Shown in pieces: positions 17,707 to 26,891 of a stretch of 64,000 nucleotides of DNA. The stretch is from assembly GCA_963422275.1 (NCBI GenBank), contig OY729418.1, forward strand, positions 868,001 through 932,000, read 5' to 3'. Both the position numbers and the translations under genes were made by a program. The notes beneath the pieces were generated by a model. It searched no databases and was not told where the DNA came from. It saw nothing but the letters and a program-made list of their open reading frames with translations. Within the stretch, counting starts at the first letter, position 1, and each line of letters starts with the position of its first letter. Origin of the DNA: G963422275 sp963422275. Lineage in GTDB: Bacteria; Pseudomonadota; Alphaproteobacteria; Rhodobacterales; Rhodobacteraceae.

Positions 17707-19626
17707 TCATTGCTTTCTCGCCAACACGAAGTCATACTCCACGCAATGGCACGGTGAAGGAGCCATCTTTCCGTCAGGAAAGCGCAGATTGGATCTCTTT
17801 TGGAACGGCATGATCAGGCTCTGCTTCACGCCAAATACGGGATCGCTATCGAGAAATTCGTCGCCCTCAATGAAAAGCATCGTGGTCAGCCGATTGAACC
17901 CCGGAGCCTCAATCCGGACATGCACATGCCCGGGCCTCATCGGCGACCGGCTTGCAGATTTCAACAACAGGCCAACTGTTCCGTCATCCGGAATCGGGTA
18001 ACTTGTCGGCATGATCGAGGTAAACCAAAAGCGCCCATGATCGTCGCTTCGGAACAGGCCGCGAAGCGCCTGGCCTTCCCGGCCAGGCATCATGATGTCA
18101 TACGAACCGTCGTCGTCGGAATGCCAGATGTCGACCTTGGCCCCGTGGACCGGATTGCCTTCCGTATCCAGCACCCTTGCGTTGAAGTACAGGGGATCAC
18201 CCTTGATTCCACTGGAAATGTCCGCGCCGTTCTCGAAACTCGCACGTTCCTCCACATAAAACGGTCCCAAAACCGAGTTTTCCGTGGCGCCGTCCGGAAA
18301 TCGGTTGTTGATCAGGTCGACCCGGGCTGTGGCCCCCATCACGTCCGAAAAGAGCATGAATTCCTGTCGACCATCCTTGCAAAGATGGCCGGTTTTGGTC
18401 AAGAAATCGATCCCCCACTCCCACTCCTCCTCGGTTGGTTCGATCTCCTCAAGAAAAGCGTGCAAGTGGCGGGCAAACGCGTTCATTACCTTTTTCGCTC
18501 TCGGCGCAGGGGCGTTCTTCATCGTTGCGAGAACGGCGTTGGTGAGATTCTCCTCTCTGATGTCGCGCCCGTGGCCATCATGCGCTCGGACCGGCGCGGG
18601 CGAAGGCTCATCCGCAGACTTTTCGGCATAAAACTCCATTACGAACTCCGATGGCGGGTTCCCCGGCCAATGTATCACGGCCTCGCGAAACGCTTCGCGG
18701 CTGAACAGGCGGCTGGCGTAGCCCGCGACATTAAGACGTTCCATTTTGTTGAGCGGGTGACCGCCTGCCCACGCGAACTCCATTCCGAGCCATTTCAGCC
18801 GGAACAAGCTTACGGACCAATGGATGTCCGCAAGCGTGAAAGTGTCGGCGCAAATCCATTCCCGGCCATCGGCAAGGCGATTGTCCAGATCTGCCACGGC
18901 CGCGAGTATCTCGTTCGTCGCGTCGATCATCATGGATGGCGTGCGAACGTAGCTTCGTGCGGCGGCCTCCTTCCGTATCTTGGCGTCGTATGCAGCAATG
19001 AGGTCGGAACGGCCCACTGCCAAGGATCGCCCTTCCATCAGTTTCATTATCTTGTAGTCATGCACTCTGGGCATGCTTTCCTGCAGCTTCTTCGGGCGAA
19101 AATCCCCCTCTGGATGCGCCCCGTACAGCACCGCAACGTGAGGCGTGCCATCCACTATCGCCACTTCCCGGTCTATTTCCCCTCTGAGGCGGCTTGGCGC
19201 CAGATCGGGTCCGCCGCCGCAAACGCGGTTGATGTGCTCGCAGATGGCACGGCTGTCGACAAGCACCTGCCCGATTTCATGGTCAACCAAGGTCGGGACC
19301 ACGCAAGGATCGAAGCCTTCTGTCGAAATCGAGGAGCGACCCGTGTACCCATTGACCATTTCTCGGCCAGTCCCGCCCCGCATCCGAAGGCGAACATAAT
19401 CGGGATGATAATTCTCCATGCTTGGCGGCAGAATCCCGATGTCATGACTGATATACGCAGCTCGTTTCTCGGCCAGCGAGGTTCGCACCTTGTGCGAGCA
19501 GATTGACAAGGCGAAGTGGTAGAGTTCAAGGCGGCGCGGGCCCGTTCCGATCAGGCGATTTCGCGCCGGGTCCGCAAGCGGCACGTTTGCAGCGGCAACA
19601 ATTCCCTCCAAAGACTGGTCCAGCAT
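17707..19626 (-). CDS. Fused LinD-like glutathione transferase and intradiol ring-cleavage dioxygenase
   Basis: A single intact 639-aa frame with two enzymes. Residues ~30-335 are a GST resembling 2,5-dichlorohydroquinone reductive dechlorinase LinD: LELYHFALSICSHKVR, ILPPSMENYHPDYVRLR, STEGFDPCVVPTLVDHE and FTLADIHWSVSLFR. After a linker rich in Pro, Ala and charged residues (~336-357) comes an intradiol dioxygenase of the catechol/hydroxyquinol 1,2-dioxygenase type: helical N-part, GPFYVEE, SYPIP and RPGHVHVRI. These give the four expected Fe(III) ligands Tyr457, Tyr543, His567 and His569. By family knowledge the first half would remove halogen or otherwise process a hydroquinone with glutathione, and the second would open the ring between two hydroxyls. 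The coupling is inference. No regulator or lower-pathway gene is adjacent. Confidence 0.88.
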   Translation of the reverse strand: MLDQSLEGIVAAANVPLADPARNRLIGTGPRRLELYHFALSICSHKVRTSLAEKRAAYISHDIGILPPSMENYHPDYVRLRMRGGTGREMVNGYTGRSSISTEGFDPCVVPTLVDHEIGQVLVDSRAICEHINRVCGGGPDLAPSRLRGEIDREVAIVDGTPHVAVLYGAHPEGDFRPKKLQESMPRVHDYKIMKLMEGRSLAVGRSDLIAAYDAKIRKEAAARSYVRTPSMMIDATNEILAAVADLDNRLADGREWICADTFTLADIHWSVSLFRLKWLGMEFAWAGGHPLNKMERLNVAGYASRLFSREAFREAVIHWPGNPPSEFVMEFYAEKSADEPSPAPVRAHDGHGRDIREENLTNAVLATMKNAPAPRAKKVMNAFARHLHAFLEEIEPTEEEWEWGIDFLTKTGHLCKDGRQEFMLFSDVMGATARVDLINNRFPDGATENSVLGPFYVEERASFENGADISSGIKGDPLYFNARVLDTEGNPVHGAKVDIWHSDDDGSYDIMMPGREGQALRGLFRSDDHGRFWFTSIMPTSYPIPDDGTVGLLLKSASRSPMRPGHVHVRIEAPGFNRLTTMLFIEGDEFLDSDPVFGVKQSLIMPFQKRSNLRFPDGKMAPSPCHCVEYDFVLARKQ

Positions 19627-20439
19627 TCCATTCCTCCTTGAATTACGCCGCAGCTCTGTTGATTAAAGTGCACGCGCCATTCACATGGGATGACAGGATA
19701 TGCCCAAATCATGGCCCTTTCAAGTTTGACTGGCACCTTCATGATCGATCGTTACAATACGCAACTCTCCGCGATGCCAAGGTGCCGTCTCCAAGTCGTC
19801 CGCCCGGCCAGTTTCCCGAGATTGCGCCGCTACCGAACATCGTCGACGAGACGATCAAGGGCACAAAGGAATCCTGGTCCGGGAACATTGAGAACATTGC
19901 AACTTGCTCCAGCTACGCTGTCATGTCGAAACGAATTCGGTGACAGCGGCCTGAATGGCAATGGCATTCACTTGACAATTTGGCGTCGATTCCTTCAGGA
20001 GCCACGCTTTTCCCTATGGGAAGTCCTGCCTTCCAGTTGTGAATCCAGCAGCACCGTGCTTTCGTCCGCACCCCTCTTGCTATATTCCCTGACCAGCTAT
20101 GCGACCGTCTCGGGCAAAGCTCACGTCCGCCCGCTCCACAATCCAAGATATCGTCGCGCCAGTATCGAGCAACTGCTCTTGAAATCGGTCTGCAGTTTCT
20201 CGTCTCCGGCCGTCCGCAGCGCTTCCGGCGCTTGCCTTGAGATATTGCACAACGCCGCGTTGCTCCGTCTCGCGTGATGCAGGTCGAACAGCTTTGCCAA
20301 TTGGAAGCCGGACCCACCAATTGCTGAATGCCATTGGCCTGCAAGGGTGCCCGGCAGCACTGGCAGAGAATCGAGTGAACGGCGCAACAAAGAAGGTTGC
20401 GAAACGAACATCGATCATGGACAGACGCACTGTCAGGCC
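19627..20439. other. Stretch without a supported gene
   Basis: About 810 bp upstream of the fusion enzyme. It should contain that gene's promoter near 19630-19700. A minus-strand frame near 20430-20080 (reading QRGVVQYLKASAG) has weak protein-like character but no recognised family. Nothing else is supported. Confidence 0.45.
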
Positions 20440-20800
20440 TTGGAGTTTGTCTGACGTTCAGTTGGGAAAGCGCCGGATAGATTTCTTCATGGCGATGGTT
20501 GCCAGGCGCGTGGCCCCAAAAAATGCGCTTCGCAAGGTGAATGCCTGGTGTACTGGCCACGGCGGGCGTGAGTCATGGGTGCCGCGGCACCGAGACGGAA
20601 CTGAACCTCAAGGTGGTGATTCTGACTCGCTCAAGGCCGCCGAAGCGGATTGACCAAGCTCCAGCCTGAGCGCTGGAGTCTGTCCCGTGCGGGCAGAGCC
20701 TGCGTGCCTGAAACTGCGAACGCCCGCGCCAAACCATTTCCGGCGGAGCCAGAACTGGTTCCGAAAACCGCAAAAGCGCGCATCAGGCGGCTCTCGCAAC
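20440..20800. repeat. Dispersed degenerate repeat, copy 1
   Basis: This shares the core ATAGATTTCTTCATGGCGAT and flanking ACGTTCAGTTG with copies near 26360 and 49100. Downstream, the ACTGAACCTCAAGG...GCTCAAG segment matches copies near 26160 and 27720. It is heavily diverged. No intact reading frame is present, and the nature of the ancestor is unknown. Confidence 0.5.
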
Positions 20801-20943
20801 GGTCTTCAGCATTAAATTGTTTCAGCTAATTCGACAGTCACTCGCAAATCAAGATCAGATACTGCTCCTTGCGCACCATGTGCGCTTGCACTAGAGTCAG
20901 CACCAAGATCCCAGCAGAACTTGTGCCTCGCAGAATGCTAAAC

Positions 20944-21264
20944 ATGAGAGTGCCCCTGATTTTGACTTGCTTGGTTGCTGCCACTGCGAGTCCTGTAACG
21001 GCGGATTTGAAATCTTTCGGCGGAAAAGAGTTCGGCATTGTCCCTCGACAAGGCATGATCGCGTGCGTTCCAGAAAGATCGGAAACTACCGCCTGCCCAA
21101 AGCAGCGATCATCGGAAGGTGACCGCAACGCACTTTCCGCAAAGGGGCGCTTGCCGCTCCGCGTTTCGGGCGTAGCCAAGATGGGAGTGAGCTATAACGG
21201 TGACAATTGGCATACAGTCCGCCAGTTCAACATCAGATTCCATTTTTCCGGAACGATCGACTGA
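20944..21264 (+). CDS. Small putative secreted protein
   Basis: A 106-aa frame starting with a plausible Sec signal (MRVPLILTCLVAATASPVTA, cleavage before DLK). The mature part has two Cys (IACVPE and TACPKQ) that could form a disulfide and ends in a strand-rich tail (VRQFNIRFHFSG). No family is recognised and the ribosome site is weak. An ATG at 20935 would add three residues. It sits alone between a repeat and the convergent restriction genes. Confidence 0.45.
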   Translation: MRVPLILTCLVAATASPVTADLKSFGGKEFGIVPRQGMIACVPERSETTACPKQRSSEGDRNALSAKGRLPLRVSGVAKMGVSYNGDNWHTVRQFNIRFHFSGTID

Positions 21265-21402
21265 TGGCTTCGCTTCGTTTACCCGCGGTTGGCGATTTCA
21301 CTTGCAAAGCCCGTCTGCCGTGAATCGACTGCTGACAGTCCGGGCATCTCATGCCGTCGTCGGGTAGCCGCCGTGCATTCGAATGGGAATTATATACGGG
21401 TT

Positions 21403-22071
21403 CTAACCAAGCAGGTCTAGAAGCTGACTCCGAATCGGCTCGATCTTGATCAACTCGGACAGCAGAAACTCCACGTTGTCGGGGCCGTCAGCACGACGCG
21501 TTTCGACAATTTCATCGTAGTCGATCTCCAGAAGTTCACAGAACTCGCGGCCGGTCATTGCCTCTTCGAAGGCGATCTTCCGTTTAAAGCCGTCCCATAT
21601 CGCTTGCCGGCCACTCTGATTAAAGGCGCAGAAGTGCGCTTGGAACCGATACTGGATGTGCGGTGCGGTGCGCTCGATGAACCCGTGCATAGCTTGGTGT
21701 TCCGCACTGGCCTTTTTGGTATCGAACACATGACCATCCTTCAGCTCGACGATATGGCAGTTCTGCACGCCGCCGCGGCGCTTGAACACCATGAAGTCCG
21801 GTTCCGATCCGGCGAAGTCCAAGGTAGCACTATGCTTGATCTGACGTTTGCGGGCAAGCAACACGCCCTCGGGCATGATCTCCTGTTCGAGAAAAGCGTC
21901 TAGGTTTGGGATGTTCGGCACCAAGGCCGCGATCATCTTCTCCAGTTCCGACCCCGATGAGATCACGGCGGACTGTACCTTGCTGACAAGTTCGCCGAGT
22001 GCAGCGTTGCCAAACAGGCGTTCGTAGGAGCCTGATGTGTTCTTGGGTTTGGCGTCCCGAAGTCGAGCCAT
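21403..22071 (-). CDS. Putative type II restriction endonuclease
   Basis: A 222-aa protein, four bases downstream of the methyltransferase gene and surely co-transcribed with it. It has a PD-(D/E)XK nuclease core: Pro91-Asp92 in SEPDFMVFK, then Glu109-x-Lys111 in HIVELKDG. These are the acidic pair and lysine that hold Mg2+ and activate water. By analogy with type II systems it would cut the sequence its partner protects. The recognition site cannot be read from sequence, and I do not recognise a named subfamily. Methyltransferase-first order allows protection before cutting. Confidence 0.72.
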   Translation of the reverse strand: MARLRDAKPKNTSGSYERLFGNAALGELVSKVQSAVISSGSELEKMIAALVPNIPNLDAFLEQEIMPEGVLLARKRQIKHSATLDFAGSEPDFMVFKRRGGVQNCHIVELKDGHVFDTKKASAEHQAMHGFIERTAPHIQYRFQAHFCAFNQSGRQAIWDGFKRKIAFEEAMTGREFCELLEIDYDEIVETRRADGPDNVEFLLSELIKIEPIRSQLLDLLG

Positions 22072-22075
22072 GAGG

Positions 22076-22813
22076 TTAGCCGTTTAGGTCGCAGCCAAGG
22101 AAATTTCGTCGCTGTTTCTTCGCGGCCTGGAGCACGGAAAACGAGCCAGCCGCCGGATCGATTACGAAATCGCCCTCGTGGCTCACAGCGGCTATGAGTT
22201 CGCCTTGCAGGTCCACTGGCTTCGCGTGTGGATGGTCGCGTTGCGACACCTGCTCCTTAATCACGTCCGGAATGTTGTGAACTTTCCAGACGCCTTTCGC
22301 CTTGCGCGGCTGCTTTTGCAGGACGACGCAGTATTCCGCCCGCCGACGGGTGCGGTAGCCCATGCCGAACGTGCCCTTGTCCCACGTCACCAAATCCACA
22401 ATGTCGAGGCTCGTCCCGTCGAACCACGAGCGCACGCCTTGGCAAAGGTGGAACTTGTCCACCCACAGGAACAGATGGCCGGAGGGGATCAGGGCGCGGT
22501 TTATTTCGCGCACGAAGTTGCCGATCATGTTGTCGCCCATCTGCGCCAAGGCGCACCGGCGCTTGCCGCGACCCCTGCCTTCGTTCCCGTAAGACAGCTT
22601 TTCGAGGACGCCCCGATATTGCGGGTCGAGGAAAGCTACGGGAATGGCTTTGCTCGGTAGCATGGACAGGAAATCGAGTCCGTCCATTTCGAGCCGGGTG
22701 TTTCGCTTAAGCGCACTAGGCAACGGGAAGGGCGGCGTTTGAATGACTCTTTGGTCCGAGAACACCGCCGTCGTGTTGATAGGCTCTGCAAGCTGTTGGG
22801 CATGGCGTGGCAC
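22076..22813 (-). CDS. Site-specific DNA methyltransferase, amino-type, class beta
   Basis: A 245-aa S-adenosylmethionine-dependent DNA methyltransferase. The motif order is catalytic motif IV (LDPQY, residues 63-66), then the HPHAKP helix region (194-199), then SAM-binding motif I (DPAAGSFSVLQAA, 219-231). This order is that of class beta enzymes methylating adenine N6 or cytosine N4. DPQY replaces the commoner DPPY. The start is set at GTG 22813 because GAGAGG stands six bases before it. An upstream TTG at 22852 would run into the neighbouring IS relic. It is paired with the downstream nuclease. Confidence 0.85.
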   Translation of the reverse strand: MPRHAQQLAEPINTTAVFSDQRVIQTPPFPLPSALKRNTRLEMDGLDFLSMLPSKAIPVAFLDPQYRGVLEKLSYGNEGRGRGKRRCALAQMGDNMIGNFVREINRALIPSGHLFLWVDKFHLCQGVRSWFDGTSLDIVDLVTWDKGTFGMGYRTRRRAEYCVVLQKQPRKAKGVWKVHNIPDVIKEQVSQRDHPHAKPVDLQGELIAAVSHEGDFVIDPAAGSFSVLQAAKKQRRNFLGCDLNG

Positions 22814-22823
22814 GGTGTTCCTC

Positions 22824-23640
22824 TCAACCGGCTGTGAGCGTCTTGTGGCCAATTACGCCACGGGCGTCGCGCAAACTCTGGTCGATGCGGGCCTTGGCGT
22901 CGTAATTGCGCCGCTTGCGTCGAATGGCGAACTTGTCCGCATAGAGGCACATTTGCTTCTCGGAGAAGTGATGAAAGGTAATCACGCAGTCTTGCTTCAG
23001 GAGCGTCCAGAGGGATTCGATCCCATTCATATGGGCCTTCTCGCGGCAAGCCTTGTGGTCGTCCAGGTAGATCATCGAACCAAGCTTGACCTCGGAAGGC
23101 ACCGCACCTTGCAGGTGCGCTGCGCCTGTCCCGTCAATCGGATGAACCTCGATGCGCCCGGACCTGCGCTCGCGCATTCCAATGATCGGCTGCTTACCGA
23201 AGATTCCGTGCCCGGCTCGGAGCTTCTTCGAGGCATGCTTGTTCTTCTCACACTCACCGATGTACGTCTCGTCAACATCGACTTCGCCGGCCATCGGACC
23301 GCTAGTGCCTGACTTGTTCAGCCACATCTCACGGATTTGCTGAGCCAGATACCATGTGGTTCTCTGCGTGCACCCGAGACCGCGGGCCATTTGGCAACTT
23401 GAGATCGACTTCTTGGCAACGACCATGAGATAGACCGCGCAGAGATGCTTGCACGGCGACAGGTTAGCCAAATAAAACGCCGCCTGGTCGTGACGAAGAA
23501 GTGCTTGCGGCAATCCTTGCAGCGATAGATCTGTCGTTTCCCGTTCTTGACCCGGCTGATCCGAACGCTTCCGCAATGCGGGCAGCAAGACTTGCCGCTC
23601 CATCGCATCCGCTTGATATGCTCCTGCGCATCCTTGTCTG
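22824..23640 (-). pseudogene. IS1595-family transposase, frameshifted and internally deleted
   Basis: The N-terminal zinc ribbon reads CPHCGS...YRCKDCRKHF near 23580-23500. A frameshift near 23480 leads to the DDE domain with GEVDVDETY, GKQPIIGMRERRSGRI, IYLDDHKAC and HMNGIESLW. About 30 codons normally lying between the second Asp region and HMNGIE are missing, so the enzyme is dead. Its stop lies 11 bp upstream of the methyltransferase start. Terminal repeats were not identified. It differs from the IS1595-type element at 55678. Confidence 0.8.
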
Positions 23641-23833
23641 TCGGGAATCGCGTTATAGAATCCCAAACGTTTATAATTTCGATCTTGCTGCGCTTCGCTA
23701 TCTCCCATGGCTAGAAACATAGAGATATTAAACGCTAATGCCAAGAGACATAATTTCTTTTTGTTTCATAGTCTTAAGGGGTTTCTAACTTGAAACATAC
23801 ATAATTTCCATTCGAATAGTTGCGCTTTTGCCC

Positions 23834-24865
23834 CTAACCAAATGGAACATCCAGCTTCTCATGCTGTTCAACGGCTGCCGCTCCAGTTTCAAGTGTCATG
23901 GCAGACTCATGAATTGATGTGTATTGACCGGCTGGACGGTAGCTATACAAGTATTCGTCAAGAATCGATTCAAGAGCGATCGGATCGATGCCGAAATCCG
24001 CGAATGTACCGTCTTCACCTCCCACAACATTGTCCTTGGCCAGTTGGCGAATTTGGTCAAGAGTCAAGATCTTGTTCTTTATGAGATCTCCGCTCACTGC
24101 TTGGCAAAAATCCAGAACCGCGGCCATGGGCCGAACGGCCCCAGCCGGAAGGCCAAGGACGATCCTGCGGCGCCGAACGATGCGCAGCATGAGGTGCACG
24201 AGTTCACGAAACGTCGCCATGTCCGGCCCCCCCAGTTCATAGATGCCGGGTTCAACCTCGCCGTTCACGGCACTGACGGCAGCGCGCGCCACATCATCTA
24301 CATAGACGGGCTGGAATCGTGTTTCGGCTCCGACTAGCGGAATAACCAAGGAGCGACGCGCCATGCTTCCGAACCGGTTGAAGAACTGATCCTCAGCACC
24401 AAAAATGACGGATGGCCTCAATATAACCGCATTACTGAAAATTGAGCGTGCCGCGTCTTCGCCAGCAGCCTTGCTCCTAGCGTATGCACTCGGACTGTTC
24501 ATGTCCGCACCAATAGCCGAAACATGGACAAGACTCTCGGCTCCCTCCTCAGCCGCCGCCGCCGCAATGTGCCCCGCTGCCTTGGAATGGACGGAATCAA
24601 ACTTTTGGCGACGGGTTTCGGCAAGTATTCCAACACAGTTCACCACTGCATCGGCGTTGCGGACGGATTCACGAACCGAACTCTCGTAGCGCACGTTTGC
24701 CAGAACGGGTTCAACCTGTCCTGGAACTCCGTAGGGGCGCACAAATATTGCCTCGTTCGGGTTGCGGACAGCCACGCGGACGCGTTCTCCGTCCTTTGCA
24801 AGCCTTCGAGCGATGTAGCGACCAAGAAATCCCGATCCGCCGAAAACCACAACGATTCTGGACAA
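23834..24865 (-). CDS. NDUFA9-type complex I accessory / NAD(P)-binding protein
   Basis: A 343-aa short-chain-dehydrogenase-like protein. The Rossmann fold opens with VVVFGGSGFLGRYIARRL (GxxGxxG), followed by NCVGIL, an atypical YARSKAAGE region (Tyr and Lys of the SDR pair) and FQPVYVDDVARA. Alphaproteobacterial members are related to the NDUFA9 subunit of respiratory complex I. The start is TTG at 24865, with GGAGG five bases upstream; the ATG at 24997 would add 44 unrelated residues. It is divergent from tRNA-Leu. Confidence 0.87.
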   Translation of the reverse strand: MSRIVVVFGGSGFLGRYIARRLAKDGERVRVAVRNPNEAIFVRPYGVPGQVEPVLANVRYESSVRESVRNADAVVNCVGILAETRRQKFDSVHSKAAGHIAAAAAEEGAESLVHVSAIGADMNSPSAYARSKAAGEDAARSIFSNAVILRPSVIFGAEDQFFNRFGSMARRSLVIPLVGAETRFQPVYVDDVARAAVSAVNGEVEPGIYELGGPDMATFRELVHLMLRIVRRRRIVLGLPAGAVRPMAAVLDFCQAVSGDLIKNKILTLDQIRQLAKDNVVGGEDGTFADFGIDPIALESILDEYLYSYRPAGQYTSIHESAMTLETGAAAVEQHEKLDVPFG

Positions 24866-25075
24866 GTTCGCCTCCAACGAAATGCTGCGCCAAGGTATCG
24901 AAAACGAACGTCGCAGGCAACGGGAAATCGAGATGCGTGATCGAAGGAGAACTGCTGGCCATGGCCCATCGCTCGGCCCGAATGCGGAAAACAGCATTGA
25001 GCGAAATCATGTGGCCGACAGGTGGTTGTTTGACACTTGGCGAGGATTGAACTAAATGATGCGCAGTTGCAGGTT

Positions 25076-25162
25076 GCCCAGATGGCGGAATTGGTAGACG
25101 CGCTAGCTTCAGGTGCTAGTGCCTGTATGGGCGTGGAGGTTCGAGTCCTCTTCTGGGCACCA
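25076..25162 (+). tRNA. tRNA-Leu (anticodon CAG)
   Basis: The acceptor stem GCCCAGA pairs with TCTGGGC (25152-25158), followed by A and an encoded CCA. The anticodon arm CTAGC-TTCAGGT-GCTAG places CAG in the loop. The long variable arm and the GGTTCGAGTCC T-arm are typical of leucine tRNAs. It lies about 150 bp upstream of the RNase D gene. Confidence 0.95.
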
Positions 25163-25306
25163 GCAATACACGCCACGAAAATCAAATCCCGTCTGTCCGG
25201 TGCATCCAGGTTGCCGCATGACTTGCGGATTACCCCTCTTGGATGAGACAAGCGCGTTCAAAGTCGGGCGTTTGGCGAATTGCATCGCGCAAGGCAACAA
25301 GGACAA

Positions 25307-25924
25307 TTGAGTTTGCGGACATTCCTGCACCAAAGAGATCTTCCAGACGGCTTTCAATACGGCCCGGTCGTGGCCATCGACACCGAAACGATGGGACTCA
25401 ACCACGCTCGGGACAGGCTGTGCCTGGTACAGCTCACATCTGGCGATGGACGGACAGATCTGGTCCAGATCATGAGGGGGCAGACCGCTGCGCCAAATCT
25501 TGTCAGTCTGCTCTCGGACCCTGACACACTAAAGCTCTTTCACTATGCCAGATTTGACATAACGGTGCTGCGCGTGACATTCGATGTCATTGTCGCACCA
25601 GTCTATTGCACCAAGGTCGCATCCAGACTCGTCCGCACATATTCGGATCAGCATGGATTGAAGGCAATCGTTCAGGAACTGCTCGGATTCGAAATCAACA
25701 AGGAAGAACAGTCGTCTGACTGGGGGGCCAAGCATCTGACCGAAAAGCAAATTAAGTACGCCGCCAGCGACGTGATTCATTTGCACGCAATCCGCAAAGA
25801 GCTGGACCTGAGGCTTGAGCGCGAAGGTCGCGCAGGCCTTGCAAAGGCCTGTTTCGAATTTCTTCCCTTCAGAGCGGAACTGGACATTGCGGGCTGGGGC
25901 AATCAGGACATCTTCAGGCACTGA
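25307..25924 (+). CDS. Ribonuclease D-like 3'-5' exonuclease
   Basis: A 205-aa DEDD-family exonuclease limited to the catalytic domain. ExoI motif is AIDTETMGL, ExoII is HYARFD and ExoIII is YAASDVIHLH (DEDDy type, Tyr present). It lacks the HRDC domains of full RNase D, as in the short alphaproteobacterial form. The likely role is trimming of tRNA and other RNA 3' ends. The TTG at 25307 has AAGGA upstream. In relatives this gene directly precedes kdsD-lptC; here 2.2 kb of mobile DNA intervenes. Confidence 0.88.
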   Translation: MSLRTFLHQRDLPDGFQYGPVVAIDTETMGLNHARDRLCLVQLTSGDGRTDLVQIMRGQTAAPNLVSLLSDPDTLKLFHYARFDITVLRVTFDVIVAPVYCTKVASRLVRTYSDQHGLKAIVQELLGFEINKEEQSSDWGAKHLTEKQIKYAASDVIHLHAIRKELDLRLEREGRAGLAKACFEFLPFRAELDIAGWGNQDIFRH

Positions 25925-26139
25925 TCCGAAGCACCACCCCAAAGAGGGTGGTGCGCGCCAGTTCGCAGACTCCCGAAACGGTTCGGCGGATTCCCAGTCA
26001 TCCCGACCATACATGGATTGTGCCTGGGTGATTGTGCCTGGGTTTTCGTTGAAGTTCTGGATTTGCGTGCGTTCGGTTTGGGGTTGTTTCGAGCAGATGC
26101 AATGCACCTCTTCCCCGACATTGGCGTACAGAGATGTCT

Positions 26140-26400
26140 GGTCCGCGCGCCTTTGAGGCGGAACTGAACTCCAAGGCAGTGGTCTTGAACTTGCTCAAGA
26201 TCACGAACAACGGGATCCAAAGCCGCTGCTGCACGCACCCGCAGAACCAGACATGAGGCTGACTTCCAAAACGATCTTGCACCAAGAACACGACTGTTGC
26301 GAAATGCGCCCCGGCCCTTGACATGTCGCGCCGAAGGGTTGCAAGCGCTTGTCATAACGTTCGATTGAGGGAGAGATCGATGGATTTCTTCATGACCGTG
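26140..26400. repeat. Dispersed degenerate repeat, copy 2
   Basis: This contains CTTGTCATAACGTTCGATTG and GGATTTCTTCATGACCGTGG, matching copies at 20450 and 49096. Upstream, GGAACTGAACTCCAAGGCAG matches the 20600 copy. It runs directly into the hsdM relic. The 25925-26140 stretch before it holds no gene. Confidence 0.55.
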
Positions 26401-26890
26401 GTGGATGAGCGCGGCAAGCAGATTTCCACCCACCTGTACGGTCAGGAAATCATCACCGAGACCTTGTACCATCTGCAAGGCCGACCTTCTGCTGAAGGGC
26501 GAAGGCGAGGTTGCCGACAACATCGTGGGCGAACCGGAACATTCCACGCTTGCCAACGACGCCTTCCCGTCCCGCAAGTTCGACTTCATGCTGTCCAACC
26601 CGCCTTGCGGAAAGACCTGGAAGGCCGATCTGGAGCGAATGGACGGCAAGAAGGGCATACGCGACCCGCGTTTCCTGATCGAGTATGGGGGTGACCTAGA
26701 CTTCTCTCTGGTCACACGATCCAGCGACGGACAGATGTTGTTTCTCGCCAACATGCTCTCGAAGATGAAGCAGGACACCAAACTCGGCAACCGCATCGCC
26801 GAGGTCCACAACGGAAGCTCGCTGTTCACCGGCGATGCTGGCCAAGGGGAGAGCAACATCCGCCGCTGGATCATCGAGAGCGACTGGCCA
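26381..26890 (+). pseudogene. Fragment of type I restriction methyltransferase HsdM
   Basis: The middle of an N6-adenine methyltransferase subunit is clear: STHLYGQE, ICKADLLLKGEGE, FDFMLSNPPCGK (motif IV, NPPC instead of NPPY), TRSSDGQMLFLANM and FTGDAGQGESNIRRW. The 5' part is missing, a frameshift lies near 26470, and the 3' part is cut by the IS at 26892. It is a relic of a lost type I restriction system; no hsdR or hsdS is nearby. Confidence 0.85.
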
Positions 26891-26891
26891 G

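Noticed and set aside
17800..19506. Long open frame of 568 codons antisense to the GST-dioxygenase fusion
   Set aside because: The opposite strand has complete, motif-bearing enzymes; this frame has no domain and is a composition effect.
25076..25162. tRNA-Leu as an integration site for a mobile element
   Set aside because: No integrase gene and no repeat of the tRNA 3' end was seen nearby.
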